A DNA stretch of 64,000 bases from positions 2,728,001 to 2,792,000 of the forward strand of contig CBDAPZ010000001.1 of the NCBI GenBank assembly GCA_965198855.1, given 5' to 3'. The notes below the pieces were generated by a model, which did no database searches, had not been told where the DNA came from, and saw only the letters and a program-made list of their open reading frames with translations. Below are positions 9,801-17,943 of the stretch, piece by piece; the stretch's first letter is position 1; every line of letters starts with the position of its first letter. The position numbers were made by a program, and so were the translations under genes. The stretch is from BOG-908 sp965198855. GTDB taxonomy: Bacteria; Pseudomonadota; Alphaproteobacteria; Acetobacterales; Acetobacteraceae.

Positions 9801-10063
9801 TGGGCCGTCGTGTCGCTGCAGTGAAAGGCACGGTGGTGCCCGCCTATTTCTTCAACCAGCTGCTGGGAAGGCTGCCGCTGATCGGCAAGATCTTTTCGCC
9901 CGAAAAAGGCGGCGGCGTGTTTGCCGCCCGCTACTCGGTGACCGGCCCGCTCGCCAACCCGAAAGTGGGCGTGAACCCGCTCTCCGCACTGACGCCCGGC
10001 TTCCTGCGCGAAGGTTTCGGATTGCTGTCTCCGACGAGCAAGCCAGCAGGCGCGCCAGAGTAG
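6878..10063 (+). CDS. AsmA/YhdP-like (DUF3971) envelope protein
   Basis: 1061-aa membrane-anchored protein of the AsmA/YhdP class. One N-terminal transmembrane helix (LLMDAVIGVLGLVALAACLFAW, split here by position 12-33) is followed by a long beta-rich periplasmic region. It ends in an AsmA-like C-terminal region (GTATLQNFTLRTAPAIGRLL, then YFFNQLLGRLPLIGKIF). Family members are long rods implicated in phospholipid transport between inner and outer membranes. The predicted start is TTG, since no in-frame ATG lies before residue 14 (ATG at 6917). Residue 14 would also leave a usable signal anchor. Transcribed away from glnE. Confidence 0.82.
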   Translation: MLRRTCSQALHLLMDAVIGVLGLVALAACLFAWRLAQGPIDISGLVKREESALAGPGTQISIGGAQLAWEGFVARNQPLDIRLRDMRISAANGGVLAQLPQARVTLSISHLLIGRIVPRVIEIDGASVQLERLQNGALRLGLGRLDQSSPAAQPQNPGWIIDELTHPSGPGDTLPWLSQLHRVRVRDASVSIRDQHLGVLWQAGGAEADFKRNPNGGVSGQAKLNLAVADIHASLSLSADLRPDGTHLWGSTTPISPAALARVAPQIAALGALAAPVATSFDAVVGPALTPRSARLTLSIGAGSLAAGHGHVALQSASLVFSAKPGELKLDSARVATAQLPGKGKPPVLTASATAALQAGRVHANFDVSIDSVAMADLSSYWPEGVGNGSRGWLTENIVAGLAHDAHVAGTLDAKPDFSDVQVTALSGGLQAEDVSVYWLRPIPPITHGRAKLTVEGPDSIRIAIDGAEQDALRLTAGSSVEITKLTQAHQFGEIDVRIAGPLDTALTLLNHPRLKLLARSGIDFTGASGTAQARLQMHLPLEARVTMDDIGIHASAALADVHLEKVAAQRDLDHAQLSIKVTNDGLGLTGHGDYGGIPADLAIDMSFLDGPASQVLQHVTANGTANASQLGQFALPGGLIRSFSGGTTAVHADYAARRNHTSTLQIDADLAQATLTSPFGWNKQAGPAATAGVRFGFSKGALTSVDHVHAEGPALLIASHAQLDGEHMHALVLDRLELGRTRAHGRIGFPATATDPVIVSLSGAMLDVSGYFAESQAQRAETVPTREEISPPTPAQRGQPWRADLNFAQVQLAKGKVFAPVSVSVENDGLHLEHADIRAGSGGDITASITPEATTRRLSVKSADAGLFLRAMGVADNLEGGTLELDGVFADAMPDDPLTGTATLQNFTLRTAPAIGRLLQAMTLYGLTDALRGPGLHFSKLVAPYRWQHRILTLKSARAFSPSLGLTAEGDIDLGRRVAAVKGTVVPAYFFNQLLGRLPLIGKIFSPEKGGGVFAARYSVTGPLANPKVGVNPLSALTPGFLREGFGLLSPTSKPAGAPE

Positions 10064-10123
10064 GTCTATCGGCACATCGATACACAATGCTATCGAGGTT
10101 GGGCACGATTACGGAGCTTCTTC

Positions 10124-11110
10124 ATGCGCGATATTGTTTTGGCGGCATCCCTCATGGCTGGCGTAGCGAGTGCAGCGCTGGCGGCACCGGTGACGTCTCC
10201 CACCACGGCGGTGCAGACCGTCGATGTGATGAACAAGCTTTGGGGGCGCCATCCGGGCATGCGCGCCAACCACGCCAAGGGCGTGATGGTCACCGGGAAT
10301 TTCACCCCGAGCAAGTCCGCGATCAAGCTGAGCAAGGCCAATATCTTTGCCGGCGGCCCGGTGCCTGTGACCGTGCGGTTTTCCGACTCGACTGGGCTTG
10401 TGGATTTGTCGGACGGTGCGCCGCCGGCAAGCCCGCATGGCATGTCGATCCAGTTCCACCCGCCCGGCGCAGGCGCGGTGGATGTGGTGACCAACTCGCT
10501 GGCTTTCTTCCCTGTTTCCACCGGCGAAGGTTTTCGCGATCTGCTGACCGCCCTGAGCCAGACCTCTCCGACCGGTCCGCATCCGAATCCGGCAGAGACA
10601 TTCTTTGCCAGCCATCCGGCGGCACTGCCCGCGCTGCATAGCGTGTTCACGCCGGCGAGTTTTGCGGAAGAGACGTATAACGGTGTGGATGCCTTCATCT
10701 TCGTCAACGCTGCCGGCAAGCGTCAGGCATTCCGCTTCAAGATCGTGCCCGATGCTGGCACCCATCACCTCTCGGCAGCCGATGCAGCCAAGCTGGCGCC
10801 CAATGCGCTGCTCGAAGAATTGCCCGCGCGGCTGGCCAAGAAACCGGTGACGTTCCATCTGCTGGCACAGCTCGCAGCACCCGGCGACCAGACCAGCGAC
10901 CCCACGAAACCTTGGCCGGCTAACCGCAAGCTCGCAGATATGGGCGTTATCACCATCACCAGCGCAGTACCGGACAGCGACGCGGCGCAGAAAGCGTTCC
11001 ATGTGCTGCCGAATGTGCTGACGCCGGGTATCGAGGTGTCGGATGATCCGCTGATCGATGCGCGCGTGAAGGCGTATGTGATCTCGTTCGGCCGGCGCGC
11101 TGGGGGGTAG
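10124..11110 (+). CDS. Periplasmic catalase-related peroxidase (SrpA-like)
   Basis: 328-aa catalase-fold haem protein, much shorter than true catalases, with an N-terminal Sec signal (LAASLMAGVASAALAAP, cleavage near residue 21), so probably periplasmic. The distal-His segment is seen as MRANHAKGVMVTGNFTPS, the core as VRFSDSTGLVDLSDG and SPHGMSIQFH. The proximal-ligand region near the C-terminus is DARVKAYVISFGRR. Such small catalase-like proteins usually act as haem peroxidases on organic substrates. It lies between the AsmA-like gene and a large bidirectional terminator hairpin. Confidence 0.85.
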   Translation: MRDIVLAASLMAGVASAALAAPVTSPTTAVQTVDVMNKLWGRHPGMRANHAKGVMVTGNFTPSKSAIKLSKANIFAGGPVPVTVRFSDSTGLVDLSDGAPPASPHGMSIQFHPPGAGAVDVVTNSLAFFPVSTGEGFRDLLTALSQTSPTGPHPNPAETFFASHPAALPALHSVFTPASFAEETYNGVDAFIFVNAAGKRQAFRFKIVPDAGTHHLSAADAAKLAPNALLEELPARLAKKPVTFHLLAQLAAPGDQTSDPTKPWPANRKLADMGVITITSAVPDSDAAQKAFHVLPNVLTPGIEVSDDPLIDARVKAYVISFGRRAGG

Positions 11111-11112
11111 CG

Positions 11113-11153
11113 CCGAAACCGTAGGGTGGGCAGTGCCCACCCTACGGTTTCGG
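11113..11153. terminator. Bidirectional 19-bp-stem terminator hairpin
   Basis: A perfect 19-bp inverted repeat with a 3-nt loop (arms 11113-11131 and 11135-11153, core GTAGGGTGGGC-AGT-GCCCACCCTAC) fills the gap between the convergent catalase-like and POTRA-like genes. The GTAGGGTGGGCA core is a motif I associate with repeats at gene ends in several bacteria. Confidence 0.8.
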
Positions 11154-11158
11154 TTGGT

Positions 11159-11794
11159 TTACTGCTGGAGTGACTGGCCTTCGTCGTCGCCGTTGCTCTT
11201 TTTCTTCTTCGCCTTGGCCTTCGTTTCGACGATGTGCCAATACACATCCACCTTGCCGTTGCCGACGACCTTGTTCTCGCCTGAGATGTTGATGCCGACG
11301 GGCAGTTTCGCGGCCTTGTAGGCCGCGACGATGGCGACCTGGGCAGCGGTGATCTTGTCGTTGCTCAGATCCTCGCCCGGGGTCAGGCCGCTCGCTGCCG
11401 CCAATTTGTCGGACGGAATGGAAGCATTGCCGTCAAAAATTTCTGCGTCGAGCTTCGGGGCCACCTTGGTGACGATCGGGGCCTGCACACCTTGGTCCTC
11501 GATCGAGAAGATGATCTCGCTTTTTGTGCCCGTGGTCTTGACCGAGGGTTTTACCGCGCCGCCGACATGTGCGTCTTCGAGAACCTTCGAGATCGCGTCG
11601 CGGTCGGCGATGATGTCGTTCACCGTCACCTTCTGGCCGGGATGCTCCTGCACCACGGCATAGAGCTTGTCGTTCGGCACCGTCTTGCTGCCGACGATGG
11701 TCACTTTTGCGACGTTATAGACGGTCTCCGCCCAGGCGGCCGGGGCCGCAAGCATGGTCGCGCCCAGCAGCAGCGCGGTGGTCGAGTGTCGCAT
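11159..11794 (-). CDS. Secreted stand-alone POTRA-like protein
   Basis: 211 aa with a clear Sec signal peptide (ALLLGATMLAAPAAWAE). The mature part begins VAKVTIVGSKTVPNDKL, the look of a POTRA beta strand and helix as in BamA, TamA and FtsQ. A helix pair, the strands SEIIFSIEDQ and a second similar block (VTKVAPKLDAEIFDGNASIP...) follow. The C-terminus is Lys-rich (KAKAKKKKSNGDD). No beta-barrel follows, so it would be a free periplasmic POTRA protein. The function is not established. It is convergent with the catalase-like gene and divergent from the P450. Confidence 0.6.
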   Translation of the reverse strand: MRHSTTALLLGATMLAAPAAWAETVYNVAKVTIVGSKTVPNDKLYAVVQEHPGQKVTVNDIIADRDAISKVLEDAHVGGAVKPSVKTTGTKSEIIFSIEDQGVQAPIVTKVAPKLDAEIFDGNASIPSDKLAAASGLTPGEDLSNDKITAAQVAIVAAYKAAKLPVGINISGENKVVGNGKVDVYWHIVETKAKAKKKKSNGDDEGQSLQQ

Positions 11795-11918
11795 AGCTCA
11801 TAAACTCCATCTTAACTTTGCAGCCGCGATGCAGCGCATAAGGAGGGGGCCGTCAAGCCGCGAACGCGTGGTGAGGCTGCGGGTTTGCCGTGGGCGGAAA
11901 CCGGCCCATCTTGTCGAC

Positions 11919-13277
11919 ATGTTCGACATACGGCCGCCGCGACCGCCCATTCCCACGCGCCAGCGCACCCAGCTGGAAGCATTCCTCGTGCTTCGCCGCA
12001 ACCTGCTCGAGATCTGGGGCGAGCGCGCCTATGAGGACGAGATCCTTCCGGGCAGCTTTCTCGGCCGCAAGCAGCTGGTGCTCAATGCGCCGGAGGCGAT
12101 ACGGCACGTGCTGGTGGTCAATCACGAGAACTACCTGCGCAACCCGGCGACGAAACGGATCGTGCAGCCGATTTTCGGGGCCGGGCTGTTTCTGGCGGAG
12201 GGTGAACCCTGGAAGCATCAGCGGCGCACCATCGCGCCGGCGCTCGCACCACGCACGCTGCCGATCCTTGCCGGCCATATCGTTGCCGCCACAGAACAGG
12301 CCGAGGTGAAGCTTGCCGAACTCGCCTGGCAGCCGATCGAGCTGCTGACGCATCTGCAATATCTGACGCTGGAGATCGCCGGCCGCTCGATGTTCTCGCT
12401 CGAAATGTCAGGCTTCGGCGCCGAGTTGCGGCAGAAGCTGATGGGGTATGCCCAGAGCTACGCAAAGCCGAGCGTGCTCGACCTGATGCTGCCGGCCAGC
12501 ATGGCCTCGCCCACCGATCGCGGCCGTGCCGTGTTCCGCGGCGAGTGGCTGGAATTCCTCGACCGGATGATTGCCGTGCGCGCTGGCCAGCCGACCCTGG
12601 AAGGCCAACCGCGTGACCTGTTCGACCTGCTCTCCACCGCGCGTGACCCGGAGACCGGCGCCGGCTTCGACCACGCCCAGCTGCGCGACGAGGTCTCCAC
12701 CATGATCCTCGCCGGCCATGAGACCACGGGCATCACCCTGTTCTGGGCTTGCTATCTCGCGGCCCTCTATCCCGAGTACCAGGAACGCCTTGCCGCCGAA
12801 GTGGACGGCATCGATCTCGGCGTGGAGAACGCGGCGCATGCCGCCCACGCCTTGCCGCAGATCCGCGCGCATATCGACGAATCGATGCGGCTATATCCGC
12901 CGGCATTTGCGATCATCCGGCAGGCGATCGCGGCCGACGAGGTGATGGGGCACGCCATTCCGCCCGGCACCGTGATCACCATCGCGCCCTGGCTGCTGCA
13001 CCGCCATCGCAAGCGCTGGGATGATCCGGAGGGCTTCGATCCGAGCCGCTTCCTTCCGGGTGGGACGCCGCCCGACCGCTACGCCTACATGCCGTTCGGC
13101 ACCGGCCCGCGCGTCTGTGTGGGGGCGCAGTTCGCGCTGACGGAAGCGGTGTTGGTGCTGGCGCGCCTGCTGAAGGCGTTCAAGATAGAGCTTTGCGGCG
13201 ACGGGGCGGTGATGCCGCGGGCGATGGTGACGACCCAGCCGGACCGGCCGGTGCGCTTCGTGCTCAGCCCTCGCTGA
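11919..13277 (+). CDS. Cytochrome P450
   Basis: 452-aa soluble-type haem monooxygenase. The I-helix oxygen-activation motif AGHETTG is at residues 265-271 and the K-helix ExxR is ESMR (321-324). The haem ligand is in FGTGPRVCVG with Cys at 400. The N-terminus has a Pro-rich RPPRPPIPT stretch and no membrane anchor. The ATG at 11919 is preferred, since the upstream extension is Arg-rich and overlaps the divergent promoter region. By overall look it resembles bacterial P450s that act on fatty acids or alkyl chains, but the substrate cannot be deduced and no ferredoxin partner is nearby. Confidence 0.9.
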   Translation: MFDIRPPRPPIPTRQRTQLEAFLVLRRNLLEIWGERAYEDEILPGSFLGRKQLVLNAPEAIRHVLVVNHENYLRNPATKRIVQPIFGAGLFLAEGEPWKHQRRTIAPALAPRTLPILAGHIVAATEQAEVKLAELAWQPIELLTHLQYLTLEIAGRSMFSLEMSGFGAELRQKLMGYAQSYAKPSVLDLMLPASMASPTDRGRAVFRGEWLEFLDRMIAVRAGQPTLEGQPRDLFDLLSTARDPETGAGFDHAQLRDEVSTMILAGHETTGITLFWACYLAALYPEYQERLAAEVDGIDLGVENAAHAAHALPQIRAHIDESMRLYPPAFAIIRQAIAADEVMGHAIPPGTVITIAPWLLHRHRKRWDDPEGFDPSRFLPGGTPPDRYAYMPFGTGPRVCVGAQFALTEAVLVLARLLKAFKIELCGDGAVMPRAMVTTQPDRPVRFVLSPR

Positions 13278-13368
13278 AGCAACCTTTTCGCGGGCGAGAT
13301 CGTTCCTCAGGGCATGCGTGCGCGCCGTGATCGAGGTGCCCGCGCGTTTTTCCAAGGGAGAAACCCAT

Positions 13369-13998
13369 ATGCGTCAGACGCTCCTGGCATCCGCCACCCT
13401 TATCGCGCTGGCTTGCGCCCTGCCCGCCGCAGCCCAGCCTTACGCACCGGATACCACCGGCGGTGAACACTGGGCACACCAGCCCGGCACCGGCATGAGC
13501 GGCCCGGCCTCCGACACGTCGAGCAACACGGGCTATGTCGACAGTCGCTCGTCGATCGCCCCGCATCTGCCGCAGCCGATGCAAGGCGAGAACGCCACGC
13601 CTGAAGTATACCTGCAGGACGCCCAGCAGGCCTTGGCGCATCGCAAGACCGGCCTGGCGCAACAGGATCTGGAGATGGCGGAAACCCGCCTACTCGATCG
13701 CAGCACGGCGCCCGAAGCCGCCAGCATGCCCGATCAACGGCCCGAAATTGCCGCGGTGAGCCACGCGCGCCATGCCCTCGGTGCCGGCGACGTGCGCGGC
13801 GCGAGCAACGACATCCAGATGGCGCTGTCTTCCGCACCGCCGATGCCGGAATATGCGCCGCCGCAGCAATATGCCCCGCCGCCGCCGCCAGGTTACGCGC
13901 CACCGCCGCAATATGCGCCGCCGCAGCAGTACTACGCCCCGCAACCGCCGCAGCAATACGCGCCACCGCCACCGCCGCAATACGCACCACCGCAGTAG
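13369..13998 (+). CDS. Secreted Pro/Tyr/Gln-rich protein
   Basis: 209 aa. The ATG at 13369 follows an AAGGGAG ribosome binding site and begins a clear signal peptide (LLASATLIALACALPAAAQ). A helical middle region (VYLQDAQQALAHRKTGLAQQ, about 70-150) precedes a low-complexity tail made of QYAPP and PPPP units from about residue 160 to the end. The middle resembles small periplasmic helical proteins found widely in Acetobacteraceae. The tail suggests a cell-wall or protein-binding linker. Function unknown. Confidence 0.7.
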   Translation: MRQTLLASATLIALACALPAAAQPYAPDTTGGEHWAHQPGTGMSGPASDTSSNTGYVDSRSSIAPHLPQPMQGENATPEVYLQDAQQALAHRKTGLAQQDLEMAETRLLDRSTAPEAASMPDQRPEIAAVSHARHALGAGDVRGASNDIQMALSSAPPMPEYAPPQQYAPPPPPGYAPPPQYAPPQQYYAPQPPQQYAPPPPPQYAPPQ

Positions 13999-14020
13999 GC
14001 ACCATAGTAGGCAAGGCTAT

Positions 14021-14198
14021 GGGCTCTGCCCCTGGACGCCGCTGGAGGGTGTCCCTCCAGACCTGCATTATTTGAAGGCAAGGCAAGGAGGGGCATACCT
14101 TCGGGACGAAAGGGATCGCTACGCGCCCCTCTTTGTCGTGCCTTCTAAAATGGTGGCCCCGGGGGAATTCCCCGTGGCGGGGTCCAGGGGCAGAGCCC
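14021..14198. repeat. Long-range inverted repeat GGGCTCTGCCCCTGGAC
   Basis: The 17-mer GGGCTCTGCCCCTGGAC (14021-14037) has a perfect inverted copy at 14182-14198, enclosing 144 bp. It lies in the 357-bp gap before typA, where I see no gene. Internal smaller hairpins (CTGGAGGG/CCCTCCAG; CCCCGGGGGAATTCCCC) add to a REP-like appearance. Confidence 0.6.
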
Positions 14199-14355
14199 CT
14201 GGCCTTCCTGCACCGCATGGCGTTTTTTCTCGCATCTGCGAAGCGCAGCGCCTATCTAGCCACCAAGCGCGGTTCGTTTGCAGGGTCTGACCCAACAGTC
14301 AGGCCCTTTTCGTTTAGGCCGTGCGCTCTGCCCCTCGAGCCGAACTGAGTTTTTC

Positions 14356-16185
14356 ATGCAAATCCGCAACGTCGCCATCATCGCACACGTCGACCATGGC
14401 AAGACTACGCTCGTCGACCAGCTTCTCAAGCAATCCGGCGCCTTCCGCGAGCACCAGGCTGTCGCCGAACGCGCGCTCGACCGCAACGACCTCGAAAAGG
14501 AACGTGGCATCACAATCCTGGCGAAATGCGCCAGCGTGATGTGGAAAGAGACGCGCATCAACATCGTCGACACCCCAGGCCATGCGGATTTCGGTGGCGA
14601 AGTCGAGCGCATCCTGAACATGGTGGACGGTGCGATCGTGCTGGTGGACGCCGCCGAAGGCGTGCTGCCGCAGACCAAGTTCGTGGTCGGCAAGGCGCTC
14701 GAGCGCGGCATCAAGCCGATTGTGGTGGTAAACAAAATCGACCGCCAGGATGCCCGTGCCGACGAGGTGCATAACGAGGTGTTCGACCTATTCGCGGCGC
14801 TGGGTGCGACCGACGAGCAGCTCGATTTCCCGATGCTGTACGCGTCCGGCCGTCAGGGTTGGGCGGATGTCGAGTTGAATGGCCCGCGTAAGGATCTGTC
14901 CGCGCTGTTCGACCTGGTGCTGGCCCATGTGAAGGCGCCGGATCTGGACGCCGAGGCGCCGTTCGCGATGGTCGCCTCCATCCTGGAATACGACAACTTT
15001 CTTGGACGCGTGCTGACCGGGCGTATCGAGCAGGGCCGTGCAAGGCTGAACATGCAGGTGAAGGTGCTGCGCCAGGATGGCACGACCGTTGAAACCGGCC
15101 GCCTGACCAAGCTGCTCGGCTTCCGTGGTCTGGATCGGATTACCGTCGAGGAGGCCGAGGCCGGCGATATCGTGGCCGTGGCTGGTTTGACGCATGCGAC
15201 GATCCCCGACTCGATCGGCGCACCCGAGGTGATGGAGCCGCTGCACGCGATCCCGATCGACCCGCCGACGCTGGCGATGACGTTCCGCGTCAATGACGGT
15301 CCGCTGGGTGGCAAGGAAGGCAAGAAGGTCACGTCGCGCCAGATTCGCGACCGGCTGCTGCGCGAGGCCGAGGGCAACGTGGCGATCAAAATCACCGAGA
15401 GCCGCGAGAGCGAAGCGTTCGAAGTGGCCGGCCGTGGCGAATTGCAGCTTGGCGTGCTGATCGAGACGATGCGTCGCGAGGGCTTCGAGCTATCGATCGG
15501 CCGGCCGCGCGTGCTGACGCAGACGAACGCGGAGACGGGCGAGCGCGAAGAGCCGTTCGAAGAAGTGCTGGTAGACGTGGACGAGCCCTATTCGGGTGCC
15601 GTGGTGGAGAAGCTGAGCCGCCGCAAGGGCCAGATGCAAGACATGCGGCCGTCGGGCGGCGGCAAGGTGCGCTTGACCTTCATCATGCCGAGCCGTGGCC
15701 TGATCGGCTATCACGGCGAGTTCCTCACCGACACGCGCGGCACCGGCATCATGAACCGTCTGTTCGCCGGCTATCGCCCCTGGGCGGGCCCGATCGAAGG
15801 CCGCCGCAATGGCTCGCTGATCAGCTCGGAGAACGGTGCCGCCGTGCAGTATGCCCTCTGGTATTTGCAGGAGCGCGGCACGCTGTTCGTCAATCCTGGC
15901 GAGGCGGTCTATGTCGGCATGATCCTGGGCGAGCACAGCCGCGAAAGCGACCTGGACATTAACCCGATCAAGGAAAAGAAGCTCACCAACATCCGCGCCG
16001 CCGGCAAGGACGAGGCAATGCTGCTGATCCCGCCGCGTCGCCTCAACCTGGAGCAGGCGATCGCCTATATCGAAGACGATGAGCTGGTGGAAGTGACCCC
16101 AAGCGCGGTGCGCATCCGTAAGCGCTTCCTCGACCCCAACGAGCGCAAGCGTAACGAGAAGAAGTCCGACAGCGCTGCTGCCTGA
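14356..16185 (+). CDS. typA: Ribosome-associated translational GTPase TypA/BipA
   Basis: 609-aa translation-factor GTPase that binds the 70S ribosome under stress and aids 50S assembly. The G-domain motifs AHVDHGKTT (near residues 10-18), DTPGHADF and NKID are intact. The switch motif ERGITI is present, as are an EF-Tu domain 2, an EF-G-like domain V (VDEPYSGAVVEKLSRRKG) and the TypA-specific C-terminus (IREKKLTNIR-like, here KEKKLTNIRAAGKDEAMLL). The ATG at 14356 gives the conserved start MQIRNVAIIAHVDHGK, while upstream in-frame codons are non-conserved. A hairpin terminator follows the stop. Confidence 0.95.
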   Translation: MQIRNVAIIAHVDHGKTTLVDQLLKQSGAFREHQAVAERALDRNDLEKERGITILAKCASVMWKETRINIVDTPGHADFGGEVERILNMVDGAIVLVDAAEGVLPQTKFVVGKALERGIKPIVVVNKIDRQDARADEVHNEVFDLFAALGATDEQLDFPMLYASGRQGWADVELNGPRKDLSALFDLVLAHVKAPDLDAEAPFAMVASILEYDNFLGRVLTGRIEQGRARLNMQVKVLRQDGTTVETGRLTKLLGFRGLDRITVEEAEAGDIVAVAGLTHATIPDSIGAPEVMEPLHAIPIDPPTLAMTFRVNDGPLGGKEGKKVTSRQIRDRLLREAEGNVAIKITESRESEAFEVAGRGELQLGVLIETMRREGFELSIGRPRVLTQTNAETGEREEPFEEVLVDVDEPYSGAVVEKLSRRKGQMQDMRPSGGGKVRLTFIMPSRGLIGYHGEFLTDTRGTGIMNRLFAGYRPWAGPIEGRRNGSLISSENGAAVQYALWYLQERGTLFVNPGEAVYVGMILGEHSRESDLDINPIKEKKLTNIRAAGKDEAMLLIPPRRLNLEQAIAYIEDDELVEVTPSAVRIRKRFLDPNERKRNEKKSDSAAA

Positions 16186-16195
16186 GAGTGACCAC

Positions 16196-16221
16196 GCGGG
16201 GGAGCAGACATGCTTCCCCGC
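16196..16221 (+). terminator. Probable terminator of typA
   Basis: Inverted repeat GCGGGGGAGC (16196-16205), loop AGACAT, GCTTCCCCGC (16212-16221), with one G-U pair, 11 bp after the typA stop. Confidence 0.65.
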
Positions 16222-16286
16222 CCTTCATTGACCCGCCTTCCCTGCTCCCCTAGAACACGCTGGCAAACGTCGTGTTGCATCCCGGC

Positions 16287-16379
16287 GGAGGGGTGGCCGA
16301 GTGGCTGAAGGCGGCGGTTTGCTAAACCGTTAAAGAGGGTCAACCTCTTTCGTGAGTTCGAATCTCATCCCCTCCGCCA
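16287..16379 (+). tRNA. tRNA-Ser(GCT)
   Basis: Class II tRNA with a 7-bp acceptor stem GGAGGGG/CCCCTCC, discriminator G and encoded CCA (16377-16379). Anticodon GCT is at 16321-16323 in loop TTGCTAA. It has a long variable arm (AAGAGGGTCAACCTCTTT) and the T-loop GTTCGAATC. Its 3' end is the integration site of the island that follows, and integration leaves the tRNA sequence intact. Confidence 0.96.
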
Positions 16380-16380
16380 G
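16366..16380. repeat. attL: 15-bp tRNA-derived core
   Basis: CATCCCCTCCGCCAG, the last bases of tRNA-Ser(GCT) plus CCA and one G. An identical copy is at 38636-38650 beyond the integrase gene, marking the left junction of the element. Confidence 0.9.
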
Positions 16381-17002
16381 GGGAAGCGATTTTGTGCTGT
16401 TTTCCCAATGGGTTAGCTAAACTCGGTTTCATCGGCCCACATGCAGGCCCCCATCCTGGCACTCTAGAGCCCATTTGCTCTGTTCTGTTGCCCCCGGCCT
16501 CCTATTCCAAACAGCCGACTCGCCGTCACGGCGGGTTCTTGGTATGTTCTCACTGTGCCCGGTGATCCCCCTTTCGACCGCGCGGTAGCCCTTGCCTGCT
16601 CTCTGCGCATGTTCCGTACTCGATAGCTTTCCGTACGGTGCGGTGCGTGTCTTCATGGCGATCTGCTGGGCATCAAGCTTATTTTGGCAGAGCGGCCTGA
16701 GCGTGCTTATGAGACGCTGGCTGATTTAGTCGTTTGCCTGCGCTGTGAACGTTGTCGAGCCCGACCAACCGCGATCGTGCTTATGGAGACGCATTACGGC
16801 GACATGGTGGAGGGCAGCGGTGGTCCTAGACCTCACGAGCGAGGATGGCGACTCGACTTAAGGTAACCGCAAAGGCCAGACCCGCCGGTTCCCGGTGGTT
16901 TGAGCATCGCATAGGGCCATCGGTATAGGACGCCAGGGATTGAATGCGTAGTTCTGGCAGTGTCCCCGCGCCCCTGGGTCCTAAACAAGAGACTTACTGA
17001 CT
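16381..17002. other. Gene-poor left end of the element
   Basis: No convincing complete gene. A frame open from 16627 to 16866 reads as a small Cys-pair protein tail (RCGAC, later LRCERCRARP, ending RGWRLDLR). It lacks a good start (only TTG at 16684), so it may be a remnant. A short hairpin GGGAA...TTCCC lies at 16380-16407, beside attL. Confidence 0.35.
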
Positions 17003-17437
17003 ATGACCCATGCAGCCACCACCACACTCGACGCGCGTACGCTTGGAAGGCCCGAAAAGCCGATCGACCCGGCGCGCGTACGTGACCTAGCAGCCCTTGG
17101 CCTTTCATCGGAGATGATCGCCACGAGAATTGGGGTGGCACGTCGAACCCTGTTCGACCGGATGGAGCGTGACCCCGAGATCCGGCAAGCTTTCGATGAA
17201 GGCCTTGCTGAGGGCGTAGAATTCGCCGCCCGTGGCCTTCAGGCGCTTATCGCCCAAGGCAACCTCGGTGCTTTGATCTTCTATCTTAAGTCGCGCGGAG
17301 GGTTCAAAGACCCGCCGTCGAATGCGCCGTCAGTCGTCATCAACATCGGCGAACAAAAGGCGCCGGTCACCATTGAGTCGGTGAACGATTTGATTGAGGA
17401 GCAACGCGCGCTGATCGAAGGCCACAGCATGGCATAA
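17003..17437 (+). CDS. Small-terminase-like helix-turn-helix protein, copy 1
   Basis: 144 aa. A helix-turn-helix near residues 25-55 (LAALGLSSEMIATRIGVARR, then TLFDRM) is followed by helices (EIRQAFDEGLAEGVEF, then LIAQGNLGALIFYLKSRGGF). This has the pattern of phage small terminase or related packaging proteins: HTH, then a Gly-rich helix ending in a LKxRxGF/W motif. The C-terminus PVTIESV...EEQRALIEG is shared with the protein at 26631, and the central block with that at 20583. It could recognise element DNA for packaging, or be a repressor; sequence alone does not decide. First gene of the left plus-strand block. Confidence 0.65.
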   Translation: MTHAATTTLDARTLGRPEKPIDPARVRDLAALGLSSEMIATRIGVARRTLFDRMERDPEIRQAFDEGLAEGVEFAARGLQALIAQGNLGALIFYLKSRGGFKDPPSNAPSVVINIGEQKAPVTIESVNDLIEEQRALIEGHSMA

Positions 17438-17445
17438 CTATTGCC

Positions 17446-17471
17446 AGGGGCCCCCCCGGGGGGGGGGGGGG
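17446..17471. other. G/C homopolymer block with 14-G run
   Basis: Just after the stop, GGGG is followed by seven C and then 14 consecutive G (17458-17471). It can fold as a G/C hairpin and could be a terminator, a slippage-prone tract, or an assembly/base-calling artefact. Confidence 0.6.
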
Positions 17472-17723
17472 CAGCACCGGCTTATTGCCTCAGAGCCGGT
17501 CAAGAGGCGCGTCCAAAATCGACCCCCTAATTGGCCCGTTACTTTTTCGTATCGAGTATCCGCCCGTCCTATAAAAAATTTTGACAAAAATATCCCAGCG
17601 ATAACAACGCGCTGTGGCAGTGTGCCTCCCGACGCCTCCCGCTACGCCATAGGTCGCGACGCCACCTATCCCGCACGATGCCCTTAGCGCAGCACTCTTG
17701 CGCCTCGCGAGGAGGGATTTGAA

Positions 17724-17933
17724 ATGGAACAGGCGACGGTCACGCCCCGATTTGCATCGATCAATCAGGTCACGCGCATCTATGGGTTCTCCCGCGCCAC
17801 CGCAAACAGGCGAATAGCTGACCGGACCTTCAACGCCGTGAAAGCCGGCTCAAAAGTCTTGATAGAGTTAGCCTCGGTCGACGCCTACTTCGCTTCGTTG
17901 CCGAAAGCGCAAAGCCGCCCGGCGCGGTGCTGA
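17724..17933 (+). CDS. Excisionase-like winged-HTH protein, copy 1
   Basis: 69 aa with a good GAGGAGGG ribosome binding site. The compact MerR/AlpA-like fold is suggested by INQVTRIYGFSRATANRRI, then a wing VKAGSKVLIELASVDAYFASL. Proteins of this type act as excisionases or as regulators of integrase and early genes in phages and satellites. It is clearly related to the 66-aa protein at 27413: both have the [I]YG/D[FV]S...R...G.K.LI[ED]L.SVDA.F pattern. It precedes two structural-type genes by 10 bp. Confidence 0.65.
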   Translation: MEQATVTPRFASINQVTRIYGFSRATANRRIADRTFNAVKAGSKVLIELASVDAYFASLPKAQSRPARC

Positions 17934-17943
17934 GTCCATTCAG

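Noticed and set aside
17446..17471. G-run as a phase-variation switch of a gene
   Set aside because: It lies after a stop codon and outside any frame, so slippage would not alter a protein.
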